In this document: positions 26,924 to 34,451 of the stretch, piece by piece | Numbering within the stretch: the stretch's first letter is position 1 | Layout of the letters: every line of letters begins with the position of its first letter | Assembly (NCBI GenBank): GCA_964552055.1 | Contig: CAZKFL010000013.1 | Coordinates: 1-48,163, forward strand | DNA: 48,163 nt | Source of the DNA: VGMD01 sp964552055 | GTDB lineage: Bacteria; Chlamydiota; Chlamydiia; Chlamydiales; 2-12-FULL-49-11 | Reading direction: 5' to 3' | The notes under the pieces: generated by a model | The model's database searches: none | Told to the model about the DNA's origin: nothing | Seen by the model: only the letters and a program-made list of their open reading frames with translations | Translations under genes and position numbers: made by a program

Positions 26924-27705
26924 AGTTCAAGGCGCTTTGTCGTATTAGACTGTTCAACTAAATTGAGATTGAATTTTTTAACTTCTCGTTTAAGCCTCTG
27001 CTTAAAGACGTGAGAGTTTTTTTGATAGTAATGCAATTTATCTATATCAATAAATTGAAGGGTACCATCATCTAAAAGTACGATATTTCGGAGTCGAAAA
27101 TCGTGATGAATCACTTGGTTTTTCTCAAGCAATTTCGTTAATTCATAAACTTTTGGGAAAAACTCTTCATTTTCTTTAAACTCCGTTTCACACTGTTTCC
27201 CTTCATACAAATACACAACAAATGATTTGGTTTTGTTCCACTCCCTTTTCTCAACAAGAGCAACAGGTTTCATAACAGGAATACCCCTCTTTATTGCCCA
27301 ATGAGCATTATTCCAGACAGTGATGCCTGTTCCCATCGAAATCAAATTCGCAAATACACCAGTTCGTTCTGTTGATTTAACCACAAACGGTATTTCATCA
27401 ATTACAAACTTCTCTGTAAGTTTTCCCCGATGATTGTGAAGGGTTTTCTTAATATTGCTATCCTCAATATCTTTTAAAAACTCTAAAAAATTTGGTGTTG
27501 CATACTCTTCTTTGCAAAGTATTTTGGTAGACCAAGAAGCTTCCTTTTTTATCTTAGGATCAAGCAAGCCTACATAATCATACTGAGTCTCAATAAAAAA
27601 AGTTTCATAAACTCTAGACAAGTTATGCATAAGTGAGGGCCAAAAACTATAAAATAATGCGGCCACACAAATTAGACTTAGTGCTTGTAGTCTTTTAAAA
27701 GCCAT
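26920..27705 (-). CDS. Kdo/WaaP-like kinase paralog C
   Basis: 261 residues. It has an N-terminal hydrophobic segment (about 8-24), then MHNLSRVYE, the ATP-site lysine in FVVKSTE, the catalytic loop IHHDFRLRN and the metal aspartate in FIDIDKLH. A purine-rich stretch (GAAGGAAGAGAA) precedes ATG 27705. It overlaps paralog D by 28 bp upstream and paralog B by 4 bp downstream. There is no sign of decay, so the paralogs appear to be maintained rather than pseudogenising. Confidence 0.7.
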   Translation of the reverse strand: MAFKRLQALSLICVAALFYSFWPSLMHNLSRVYETFFIETQYDYVGLLDPKIKKEASWSTKILCKEEYATPNFLEFLKDIEDSNIKKTLHNHRGKLTEKFVIDEIPFVVKSTERTGVFANLISMGTGITVWNNAHWAIKRGIPVMKPVALVEKREWNKTKSFVVYLYEGKQCETEFKENEEFFPKVYELTKLLEKNQVIHHDFRLRNIVLLDDGTLQFIDIDKLHYYQKNSHVFKQRLKREVKKFNLNLVEQSNTTKRLEL

Positions 27706-28412
27706 TTCTCTTCCTTCTGTAACCTTTTCCTACATACGTAGGAATAAGGGGGGTAAAAATGCATAAGCTCAACATCGATCAATTTTAGATCTTCTTCATC
27801 ACTTGTGCAAACAATATTTCGCCTTCGCAAATCGGAATGAACCACATTTTGCTCGCATAGCTTATCTGTGATGAAATGAGATTTTGATTTAATTTCGAAA
27901 GCAGAACAATAATCAGAGCGGACTCCTTCATACCGATATACAACAATTGTCTCTAAGCAAAATAAAGATCTCCTTTCACTTACAGCAACTGGATCAATGA
28001 GTGGCACACCTCTTTCCTTTGCCCAATGCAAATTGTTCCAAATAGATACACACTTTCCCATACGCAGCATATTTTTTAAAATGCCGTGTTGAACATGTTT
28101 TTTTATTATATACTCTTTTCCATCAAATGAACCCCAAAACGTCTTCATATTTCTCTTCTGAGAAAAAAGCCATAGCGAATCGGGCTCGTTTCCCTTTAAA
28201 CATGCTTCCATTTGGGCTGAATAATCATTTGGATTACAGATAATTTTTTCGCTAAAACTCATTTTCGTAACAAGCCCAGAATCATTTATTCCAAATAAAT
28301 GATATTGCCCATAAAAAAAAGCACCTTCATAAACTCTTGATAGCACATACGTACCAGTACCTGAGGTCAGACCAATTAAGCACACAAAGGTTATTAAGAA
28401 GAGCCATTTCAT
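27678..28412 (-). CDS. Kdo/WaaP-like kinase paralog D, first gene of the array
   Basis: 244 residues and the most divergent copy. It has an N-terminal hydrophobic segment (about 3-22), LSRVYEG, the ATP-site lysine in YIIKKH, the catalytic loop VHSDLRRRN and LIDVELMH. Asp and Asn of the catalytic loop and the following metal Asp are kept, although the aspartate after it becomes Glu. It opens the array, and a 17-nt palindrome lies directly upstream of its ATG and includes part of the GGAG ribosome-binding site. Divergent from the 138-aa gene. Confidence 0.7.
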   Translation of the reverse strand: MKWLFLITFVCLIGLTSGTGTYVLSRVYEGAFFYGQYHLFGINDSGLVTKMSFSEKIICNPNDYSAQMEACLKGNEPDSLWLFSQKRNMKTFWGSFDGKEYIIKKHVQHGILKNMLRMGKCVSIWNNLHWAKERGVPLIDPVAVSERRSLFCLETIVVYRYEGVRSDYCSAFEIKSKSHFITDKLCEQNVVHSDLRRRNIVCTSDEEDLKLIDVELMHFYPPYSYVCRKRLQKEEKWLLKDYKH

Positions 28413-28429
28413 GAGTAAATAATTTACTC
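28413..28429. promoter_or_regulatory. 17-nt palindrome over the ribosome-binding site of the kinase array
   Basis: GAGTAAAT-A-ATTTACTC is a perfect palindrome ending at the base next to the start codon of paralog D (28412). On the minus strand the GGAG at 28430-28427 is the only Shine-Dalgarno candidate, and its GAG would pair with CTC in the folded RNA. It could therefore be an RNA switch that hides the ribosome-binding site or a DNA operator shared with the divergent gene. Confidence 0.45.
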
Positions 28430-28472
28430 CAAATCATGATTTTGATATAGGAAAACTAAAAAGGGTGGACCT

Positions 28473-28889
28473 ATGCATGAACTAGCCAAAAAAAATCTCA
28501 AAAAAGTAATTGAGTCATTTTTGCAAGAAAGCAATCGAATTGTAAATACTGTTGAAAAAACACCAGAGAAACTACAATCACGAGATATAGAAGTACTTGC
28601 AGAAAAAATCTGGGACCTTCGCCATTTTGCGCTCGAATTAATCCAGCAGTTTCCCGACGAATCTACTTGGTATAACGCCTCCATCATTAAAAACCTTATT
28701 GATGAGCCACTCGAAATTGATCCTGATGGAAAAACAAAGTTATCACTATTAGATGCAGCTGATCTTACCAAAAAAAGCCATAACGATAGATGCATGCGTA
28801 ATCTAGTAAGATCGTGGACCATAGAAAAGGCCGCGCGCGAAGTACTTTTCAGCAACCTGCGCGATATTTCCCGCGAGCTCACCGCCTAG
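28473..28889 (+). CDS. Hypothetical 138-aa helical protein
   Basis: No family is recognised. The protein is soluble and appears all-helical and highly charged, with no signal or membrane segment. It starts 60 bp from the divergent kinase array. A possible weak promoter (TTTACT, 17 bp, TATAGG) overlaps the palindrome at 28413-28429, which would allow coordinated control. It is followed by the inverted repeat at 28911-29034, towards which rnz also points. Confidence 0.6.
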   Translation: MHELAKKNLKKVIESFLQESNRIVNTVEKTPEKLQSRDIEVLAEKIWDLRHFALELIQQFPDESTWYNASIIKNLIDEPLEIDPDGKTKLSLLDAADLTKKSHNDRCMRNLVRSWTIEKAAREVLFSNLRDISRELTA

Positions 28890-28910
28890 ATATAGTCATT
28901 TTATGTAAAA

Positions 28911-29034
28911 AAAAGAGAATTTAACAAGGATAGAAAGATAGAAAGATAAAAAAACAAATAACTGCTAACTATAAGATAGATGCAATTCATTTTTCTTATC
29001 CTTCCATCATTCTATCTTTGCTAAATTCTTTTTT
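28911..29034. repeat. Long imperfect inverted repeat between convergent genes
   Basis: The left arm from about 28911 (AAAAGAGAATTTAACAAGGATAG, then GATAGAAA-like repeats and an A-run) pairs imperfectly with the right arm 28989-29034 (TTTTTCTTATCC ... CTTTGCTAAATTCTTTTTT), with about 32 nt between. The A-rich outer left arm and T-rich outer right arm mean a transcript from either side ends a hairpin with a U-run, so it can serve as a bidirectional terminator for the 138-aa gene and rnz. Its size also fits a decayed small transposable element. Confidence 0.6.
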
Positions 29035-29083
29035 TAAATCTCGCTATTATCTTGAAAATTTGCTCTAATTTTCATATTTTTAC

Positions 29084-29992
29084 CTACTTCTTAAGAAATT
29101 GGAATTGTTTGAGATCGTCAGCGGCAAATGTATTTGGAAAAATTTCACGCGCCTCATTTTCAAATGGCCGAAGATCTAAGTACCTAGCTGAAAAATGAGT
29201 CAGAATGAGTTCTTTTGCGCCTGCATCATGAGCGAGCTGTGCTGCCTCTTTAGCTGTTAAATGATTGTGGGATTTTGCAAGCTCTTTTTCTGAATCAAGA
29301 TAGGTACTTTCACATAAAAGGAGATTTGCATCTCTTGCAATGTGAAGAGCTCCCTTACAAGGTCTTGTATCTAAAACAACTGCAAATGAGTCCCCTTTAC
29401 GAACATGACTTACTTCTTCTAACAAAACTTCTCTACCATTATGAATGATCTTTTTGTCTCGGAGAAATTGTTGCATGATAGGCCCATGAATGCCAAGTGT
29501 TTTAAGCTTTTCCTTATCAAATTTAATTGTGTCAGGCTCAGTGATTCGATAAGCAAAATTTTCAACTCCGTGGCATAGGTAATCAGCTTCAATAGTGAAA
29601 TTCTCATCTTGATGTACAATTCCAGGCCCAGTAACAGGGTGCTCAATGATATTAATATTTTCACGATAAATTGTTCCATTCCTCTGTCTATCAAAATAGA
29701 CTTTTCCTGAAGCTGGATAATAACAATGAATTGGGTGTGTGACTTTATCCAAATTTAGTCTTAAAAGCATGGATCCGAGACCTAAACAGTGGTCTCCATG
29801 AAAATGGGTAACAAATATTCGAGTAACTGTTGGGGGAGCTATTTCCGCAAAAATAAATTGGCGCTGCGTCCCTTCTCCAGGATCAAATAATAATCCTTCG
29901 CCATTCCATCTAAGTAAGTAGGCGCCATGGTTTCTGAATCTTGTTGGCTGCTGTGAAGAGCATCCAAGGATGGTAAGGTCTCTAACTGTCAC
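29084..29992 (-). CDS. rnz: Ribonuclease Z
   Basis: RNase Z is a metallo-beta-lactamase-fold endonuclease that trims the 3' ends of tRNA precursors. The 302-residue protein has THFHGDHCLG (the histidine motif), the N-terminal DPGEGTQRQ, HNHLT and ILTHFSARY. Its role is consistent with the tRNA gene in this window, which lacks an encoded CCA. Its ATG start overlaps the stop of the rhomboid gene by 4 bp. In Chlamydia this gene is next to xerC; here the kinase array lies between them. Confidence 0.92.
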   Translation of the reverse strand: MTVRDLTILGCSSQQPTRFRNHGAYLLRWNGEGLLFDPGEGTQRQFIFAEIAPPTVTRIFVTHFHGDHCLGLGSMLLRLNLDKVTHPIHCYYPASGKVYFDRQRNGTIYRENINIIEHPVTGPGIVHQDENFTIEADYLCHGVENFAYRITEPDTIKFDKEKLKTLGIHGPIMQQFLRDKKIIHNGREVLLEEVSHVRKGDSFAVVLDTRPCKGALHIARDANLLLCESTYLDSEKELAKSHNHLTAKEAAQLAHDAGAKELILTHFSARYLDLRPFENEAREIFPNTFAADDLKQFQFLKK

Positions 29993-30834
29993 ATTTTCCT
30001 TTGAAATACATTCACACGACCTATTAACATCCCTAATAATACTCCAGAAACGTGTGCTGTATTTGCGATTATGAGTTTAAAGGTGAAAATATGAAGGATT
30101 TCAAGGAAAAAAGCAACAATTTGCAAACATAACATGCCAAATATATAAATCCAGAGGTACGTAAGCGAGATAGAATCGATTGGATAGTTTTCTTCTGTAA
30201 AATATTTTTTTCTCATCCAAATATATCCTGCCATGGCGGAAACAACACCTGAGAATCCCATAAAAAAAGGGCCGGTCATCAGATATTGAAGCGTATTAGT
30301 AACAGCTGCCGTAACGGCAATAAAGATAATATATGGTAATATTTTTACATTCTTCTCCAGCATTTTTCCGAGAATGAAAAGCCATAGCATATTAAATAAA
30401 AGATGTAAAAGCTCTATATGGAGAAAAGCCGGCGTAATAAGGCGCCAAAGCTCCCCTTTTCGAATATCAACAAACCGTTTTGCCTGTAAAATTTTCTCCC
30501 GATCTTTCCCATCTAAAAGAAGATAGTAAAAGCCACTCCAAGGTGGGTTTTGTTCCATTTTTTGTAAAAGCGCCCTTCCAGGCTTTGGCAAATCTTCTAA
30601 TCTCGTCTCATTTGTGACTTCATATTTTTCGTTAAATTCATTTGCATAGACTAGAGCCTGTGGAAAATCATACATAAGATTTCTCTGCACCGGTGTAAAG
30701 ACAGGGAAAATGGATGTCTTTGCGTTTTTCAAATGATATTGCTGATACGAGGCAACAAGAAATATTATGAAACAGACAAAAATAAAAAATTTAGTAACGG
30801 GAGCTCTAAAATAATTAGACTCAGACTCCGGCAT
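29989..30834 (-). CDS. Rhomboid-family intramembrane serine protease
   Basis: This is a predicted inner membrane protease of 281 residues. One membrane segment near residues 13-30 is followed by a loop of about 100 residues, then a cluster of about five to six segments. The rhomboid motifs are present: HLLFNMLW (H-x-x-x-N on the second core helix), GFSG with the nucleophilic serine, and AHVSG with the catalytic histidine. It should be an active protease. ATG 30834 is preferred to GTG 30843. The gene overlaps the neighbours at both ends, in a minus-strand run with lon, hldE2 and rnz. Confidence 0.85.
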   Translation of the reverse strand: MPESESNYFRAPVTKFFIFVCFIIFLVASYQQYHLKNAKTSIFPVFTPVQRNLMYDFPQALVYANEFNEKYEVTNETRLEDLPKPGRALLQKMEQNPPWSGFYYLLLDGKDREKILQAKRFVDIRKGELWRLITPAFLHIELLHLLFNMLWLFILGKMLEKNVKILPYIIFIAVTAAVTNTLQYLMTGPFFMGFSGVVSAMAGYIWMRKKYFTEENYPIDSISLTYLWIYIFGMLCLQIVAFFLEILHIFTFKLIIANTAHVSGVLLGMLIGRVNVFQRKM

Positions 30835-31327
30835 TTGCTTCACGAATTCGGTCCAAAACTTTAGATGTCGATAGCCCAGGAACTAAAGAAACAATGTGAA
30901 GCTTTCCACCATATTTTTTAACAACTTCCGCTTCTATGCAATTAGATCCCCAATCCTGACCATTTACATGAACATCCGGCTGGACAATTTCTAAAAGATT
31001 CCTCGGATCATCTTCTTCAAACCAAGTTACATTTGTAACAAAAGAAAGCGCAGACATCATTTGAAGTCGATCTTTTAACCCAATAATAGGTCTTTTAGCA
31101 CTTTTGTAGCGCTTGATGGACTCATCACTATTTAGAGCAACAAGCAAAACATCAGCCTGTTTGCTTGCCTCATAGATAATATGTAGATGGCCCGCATGAA
31201 GAAGATCAAACGAGCCATTTAAAGTGGCTATACGCTTTCCTTTTTTTCTCACTTCATCTGAAAAGGCAGCTAATTTATTCGGTGCAATTAACTTTTTTTG
31301 CGTAAACTCGGGAAAATCATTTTGCAC
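30821..31327 (-). CDS. Heptose-1-phosphate adenylyltransferase-like (HldE C-terminal/RfaE2)
   Basis: This is a 168-residue nucleotidyltransferase of the cytidylyltransferase-like family. NGSFDLLHAGHL holds the H-x-G-H motif, and GLSTSKVLDRI near the end is the [ST]-T-[ST] segment. The family adds AMP to D-glycero-beta-D-manno-heptose 1-phosphate for ADP-heptose synthesis. No kinase half or other heptose gene is in the window. GTG at 31327 is chosen because GAGAGGG lies just before it; a TTG at 31351 has no such site and lies deeper in lon. It overlaps lon by 11 bp and rhomboid by 14 bp. Confidence 0.82.
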   Translation of the reverse strand: MQNDFPEFTQKKLIAPNKLAAFSDEVRKKGKRIATLNGSFDLLHAGHLHIIYEASKQADVLLVALNSDESIKRYKSAKRPIIGLKDRLQMMSALSFVTNVTWFEEDDPRNLLEIVQPDVHVNGQDWGSNCIEAEVVKKYGGKLHIVSLVPGLSTSKVLDRIREANAGV

Positions 31328-33797
31328 TTGGCCCTCTCTTTTTATCCACAAATACTAGCTTATATACGTCTTTATAATCGCTAACAAAGTCGATATGCAT
31401 TCCCTTTTTAATGTATCCCGGAAGTTCATCAAAATCTCGTCGATTATCTGCAGGAACAATTAAATTCGTAATCCCTTCTCTTTGTGCAGCTAAAATCTTC
31501 TCTTTTAAGCCACCAATTGGAAGCACTTTTCCTTTTAATGTAATTTCACCAGTCATTGCCAAATCTTGAGGAACAGGCTTTCCAGAAAGTAATGAGATCA
31601 TAGCCGTAGTAATTGTAATACCAGCAGATGGTCCATCTTTAGGAGTTGCTCCTTCAGGAATATGTATATGCACTTCATGATCAGTCATATCAAGTCCTAG
31701 AGGAAGATAACGAGCGCTCTCTGACATAAGATAAGTCATCGCAATTGAGGACGACTCCTTCATTACATCACCCGCATTTCCTGTAATTCTAAGCCGCTCT
31801 TTTCCTTTATTCTCAACAGCTTCAATATATAGCAATGAACCGCCAAGCTCTGTCCAAGCAAGACCTGTAGCAACACCATTGAGCTTATCTTTGGAATAAA
31901 ATCGCTCTGACGTATAAATTGGTTTTCCCAAATATTTCTCAACGAGCTCACATGTGATCTCAATTTTTTCACTTTTCTTCTTACTTTCAAGAAGCTTTAC
32001 TTTTTGCATCGCAACTTTTCTCATAATCTTATTGATCGTTTTCTCTAAGTAACGAACGCCTGCTTCTCTGCAATATTCACGAATAATTTTATGTAATGCA
32101 TCTGGCTTAAAGGTAATATCCGTTGCTTTTAGCCCCACTTCTTCTCGATCTTTAGGAATCAAATACTTCTTCGTAATCTCTATCTTCTCTTGCTCAACGT
32201 AGCCAGAAAGACGGATAATTTCCATCCGGTCTCTTAATGGCGGTGGAATTGTATCCAGCGTATTCGCAGTACAAATAAACAAGATATTTGACAGGTCAAA
32301 TCGAACATCGATATAATGATCCAAAAATTCTTTATTTTGCTCAGGATCAAGCACTTCTAGAAGTGCAGAAGCAGGATCCCCTGAATAACTTGATGTTAAT
32401 TTATCGACTTCATCCAGCATGACAACAGGGTTTGAGGCCCCCATTAATTTTAGAGCCTGAATAATTTTTCCGGGCATAGCACCGACGTATGTTCTTCTAT
32501 GACCTTTAATCTCTGATTCATCCTTCATACCGCCGAGCGAAAATCTAAAGAATTTTCGGTTCAATGCTCTAGCAATACTTTTGCCAATACTTGTTTTACC
32601 AACGCCTGGAGGACCAACAAAACAAAGGATGTACCCTTTAGGACCCGTTTTTTTCAAAAGACCTACACTAATATATTCCAAGATTCGTTCTTTCACGTCT
32701 TCTAAACCGTAATGGTCTTCATTCAAAACTTTTTCCGCGGCAGCTAAATTGTTATTCTCTTTATCCTTAATCCCCCAAGGGAGCGAAGTAAGAATATCAA
32801 GATAATTTCGGACAACACCGTATTCAGCAGACTGGACATCAAGAATTCCAATTTTTTCTAGCTCGTCATCAAATACTTTTTTTGCTTCTTCTGAAAACTG
32901 TAATTTACTTGCGCGCTCTTTGAATTTTTCAATATCAACAGTTCTATCATCTTTAGCCATTCCCAATTCTTTTTGGATAGCTTTTAGTTGCTCTCTTAAA
33001 AAATAGTCTCTTTGATGTTGATTGATGGTTGTCTCAATCTTCTGATTGATCATCATTTGAAGCTTTGTAATATCAAATTCTTTCTTTAGTAAAAGAAGAG
33101 CTTTTTCCATCCGCTTGATCAAATCAAACGTTGTTAAAATATCTTGCATTTCCTCTCTAGATGCCGTTGTCAAAGCGACAGCAAAATCACAAAGTTTCCA
33201 AGGTTGAGCAAAATCAGAGTGACTCAATACAATTTGAAGTTCTTCCTTAAATAGAGGGCTTAAATTTAAAAGCTCTTTAATTGTCGTTACAAGACTATTT
33301 GTATAGGCAGTTACTTCATCTCTTTTTTTCTTAGCTACCTGCTCTTGATGATAGGTAACTTTAGCAACCAAATACTTGGCCTTCTTAGGAGTCACATCTT
33401 TTTTAATAATAAAGCGTCTTTCGATATTTAAAATTACCTGAGCGCCAGCTTCTTGAATATTCAAAACCCGGATAATTCTCGCTACAACACCGACAGTATA
33501 AAGGTCATCAAACTCTATATCATAAATATCTTGCTCTTTGTCTTTTGTAAGAACGAGCCCGATAAACTTAGTTTCATTTTTTACTAGATCCTTTAATAGA
33601 TCATAATAAACACCCGGCTCAATAACAATTGGAACTGCCATACCAGGCATGTAGACCCTGCTTGTCAATGGAAGTATAGCAATATTAGCAGGATACTCAT
33701 CAATACTTGTCGCTTCAGAAGCCTTTTTAATCTGGCCATCATTTAAAAGTTCAGAAAGATCTTGTCCCTCTTCAAATTCTTCATCTCTACGACCCAA
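31317..33797 (-). CDS. lon: ATP-dependent protease Lon
   Basis: Lon degrades misfolded and regulatory proteins in the cytoplasm. The 826 residues carry the N-terminal substrate-binding domain, the AAA+ module with GPPGVGKTSIGKS (Walker A) and VVMLDEVDKL (Walker B), and the protease domain with the Ser-Lys dyad in DGPSAGITI and GGLKEKILAA. The start is TTG at 33797 with AAGGAG seven bases upstream; no ATG is available near the family's usual start. A weak promoter candidate (TTGAGT, 17 bp, TAAACT) lies upstream. It is divergent from tsaB. Confidence 0.96.
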   Translation of the reverse strand: MGRRDEEFEEGQDLSELLNDGQIKKASEATSIDEYPANIAILPLTSRVYMPGMAVPIVIEPGVYYDLLKDLVKNETKFIGLVLTKDKEQDIYDIEFDDLYTVGVVARIIRVLNIQEAGAQVILNIERRFIIKKDVTPKKAKYLVAKVTYHQEQVAKKKRDEVTAYTNSLVTTIKELLNLSPLFKEELQIVLSHSDFAQPWKLCDFAVALTTASREEMQDILTTFDLIKRMEKALLLLKKEFDITKLQMMINQKIETTINQHQRDYFLREQLKAIQKELGMAKDDRTVDIEKFKERASKLQFSEEAKKVFDDELEKIGILDVQSAEYGVVRNYLDILTSLPWGIKDKENNNLAAAEKVLNEDHYGLEDVKERILEYISVGLLKKTGPKGYILCFVGPPGVGKTSIGKSIARALNRKFFRFSLGGMKDESEIKGHRRTYVGAMPGKIIQALKLMGASNPVVMLDEVDKLTSSYSGDPASALLEVLDPEQNKEFLDHYIDVRFDLSNILFICTANTLDTIPPPLRDRMEIIRLSGYVEQEKIEITKKYLIPKDREEVGLKATDITFKPDALHKIIREYCREAGVRYLEKTINKIMRKVAMQKVKLLESKKKSEKIEITCELVEKYLGKPIYTSERFYSKDKLNGVATGLAWTELGGSLLYIEAVENKGKERLRITGNAGDVMKESSSIAMTYLMSESARYLPLGLDMTDHEVHIHIPEGATPKDGPSAGITITTAMISLLSGKPVPQDLAMTGEITLKGKVLPIGGLKEKILAAQREGITNLIVPADNRRDFDELPGYIKKGMHIDFVSDYKDVYKLVFVDKKRGPSAK

Positions 33798-33915
33798 GGC
33801 TCTACTCCTTATATTATGTAATTCACATTGTTAGTACAAAATAGTTTACCAACAAAATTGGATAAACTCAACAACTCTTCTCTCTAATTAAATCATCTTG
33901 TGATATTTTTACAGC

Positions 33916-34404
33916 ATGAATTTACTAATCATAGACACAAGTGGACAAAAAGGGCTCGTTTTCCTTATGAGATCCGGCTCTTTATGCACAAAAAAAGAAT
34001 TTGACGCGAGAGATCAACAAAAATTTCTGATAGATGCAATCGATTCACTTTTACAAGAATCTGGAATCGCCTTAGAAGATATTGATCAAATTTTCGTCTG
34101 CGTTGGCCCAGGCAGTTTTACTGGCACCCGCATCGGCTACATGACAGGAAAAACCCTTGCTTACGCAAAAAACATCCCCCTCATTACCTTTAACAGCTTA
34201 CTGCCCTACTACAAACAAGGCTGTCTTGTAGTACACCCTCTCAAAAATGATCTTTGCTTTACATTTAATGGCGAAGAGATTCAAAAAATTTCTACAATTG
34301 ATCTGACAAAAGAAACCTGCCCTCTGATTTCATGTGATGGGGACTACATGATTCAAAATATTATTTCAACGTCCCCAAGAGAAGAACTAGCTCTCATCTA
34401 TTAA
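33916..34404 (+). CDS. tsaB: TsaB-like protein (t6A modification), short form
   Basis: TsaB is the non-catalytic partner of TsaD in threonylcarbamoyladenosine modification of ANN-decoding tRNAs. The N-terminal ASKHA half is intact: IIDTSGQKG, FVCVGPGSFTGTRIGYMTGKTLAY. The protein is only 162 residues compared with about 230 in Escherichia coli, so most of the C-terminal lobe is missing or reduced. It occupies the same position, between lon and rpsU-dnaJ, as a TsaB/Gcp-like gene in Chlamydia. No frameshift remnant is visible downstream. Confidence 0.82.
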   Translation: MNLLIIDTSGQKGLVFLMRSGSLCTKKEFDARDQQKFLIDAIDSLLQESGIALEDIDQIFVCVGPGSFTGTRIGYMTGKTLAYAKNIPLITFNSLLPYYKQGCLVVHPLKNDLCFTFNGEEIQKISTIDLTKETCPLISCDGDYMIQNIISTSPREELALIY

Positions 34405-34415
34405 GAAAATCACTA

Positions 34416-34444
34416 TTGATTTAATCGCATAATACTCATATAAT
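34416..34444 (+). promoter_or_regulatory. Sigma70-type promoter abutting the 824-aa gene
   Basis: TTGATT (34416-34421), exactly 17 bp, then a perfect TATAAT (34439-34444). The expected start of transcription, six or seven bases downstream, falls at or next to the ATG at 34452, which would make the message leaderless. Confidence 0.65.
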
Positions 34445-34451
34445 TAAGCGC

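Noticed and set aside
23673..28412. Kinase array as a HipA-like toxin-antitoxin or abortive-infection system
   Set aside because: The catalytic-loop pattern and size fit Kdo/WaaP-type kinases, no small DNA-binding antitoxin is present, and the N-terminal hydrophobic segments do not suit HipA.
28924..28950. Short tandem GATAGAAA units, considered as a CRISPR or VNTR
   Set aside because: There are only about three imperfect units without spacers, and they form part of one arm of a long inverted repeat.
31328..31351. TTG at 31351 as the start of the adenylyltransferase
   Set aside because: It has no ribosome-binding site, while GAGAGGG directly precedes the GTG at 31327.
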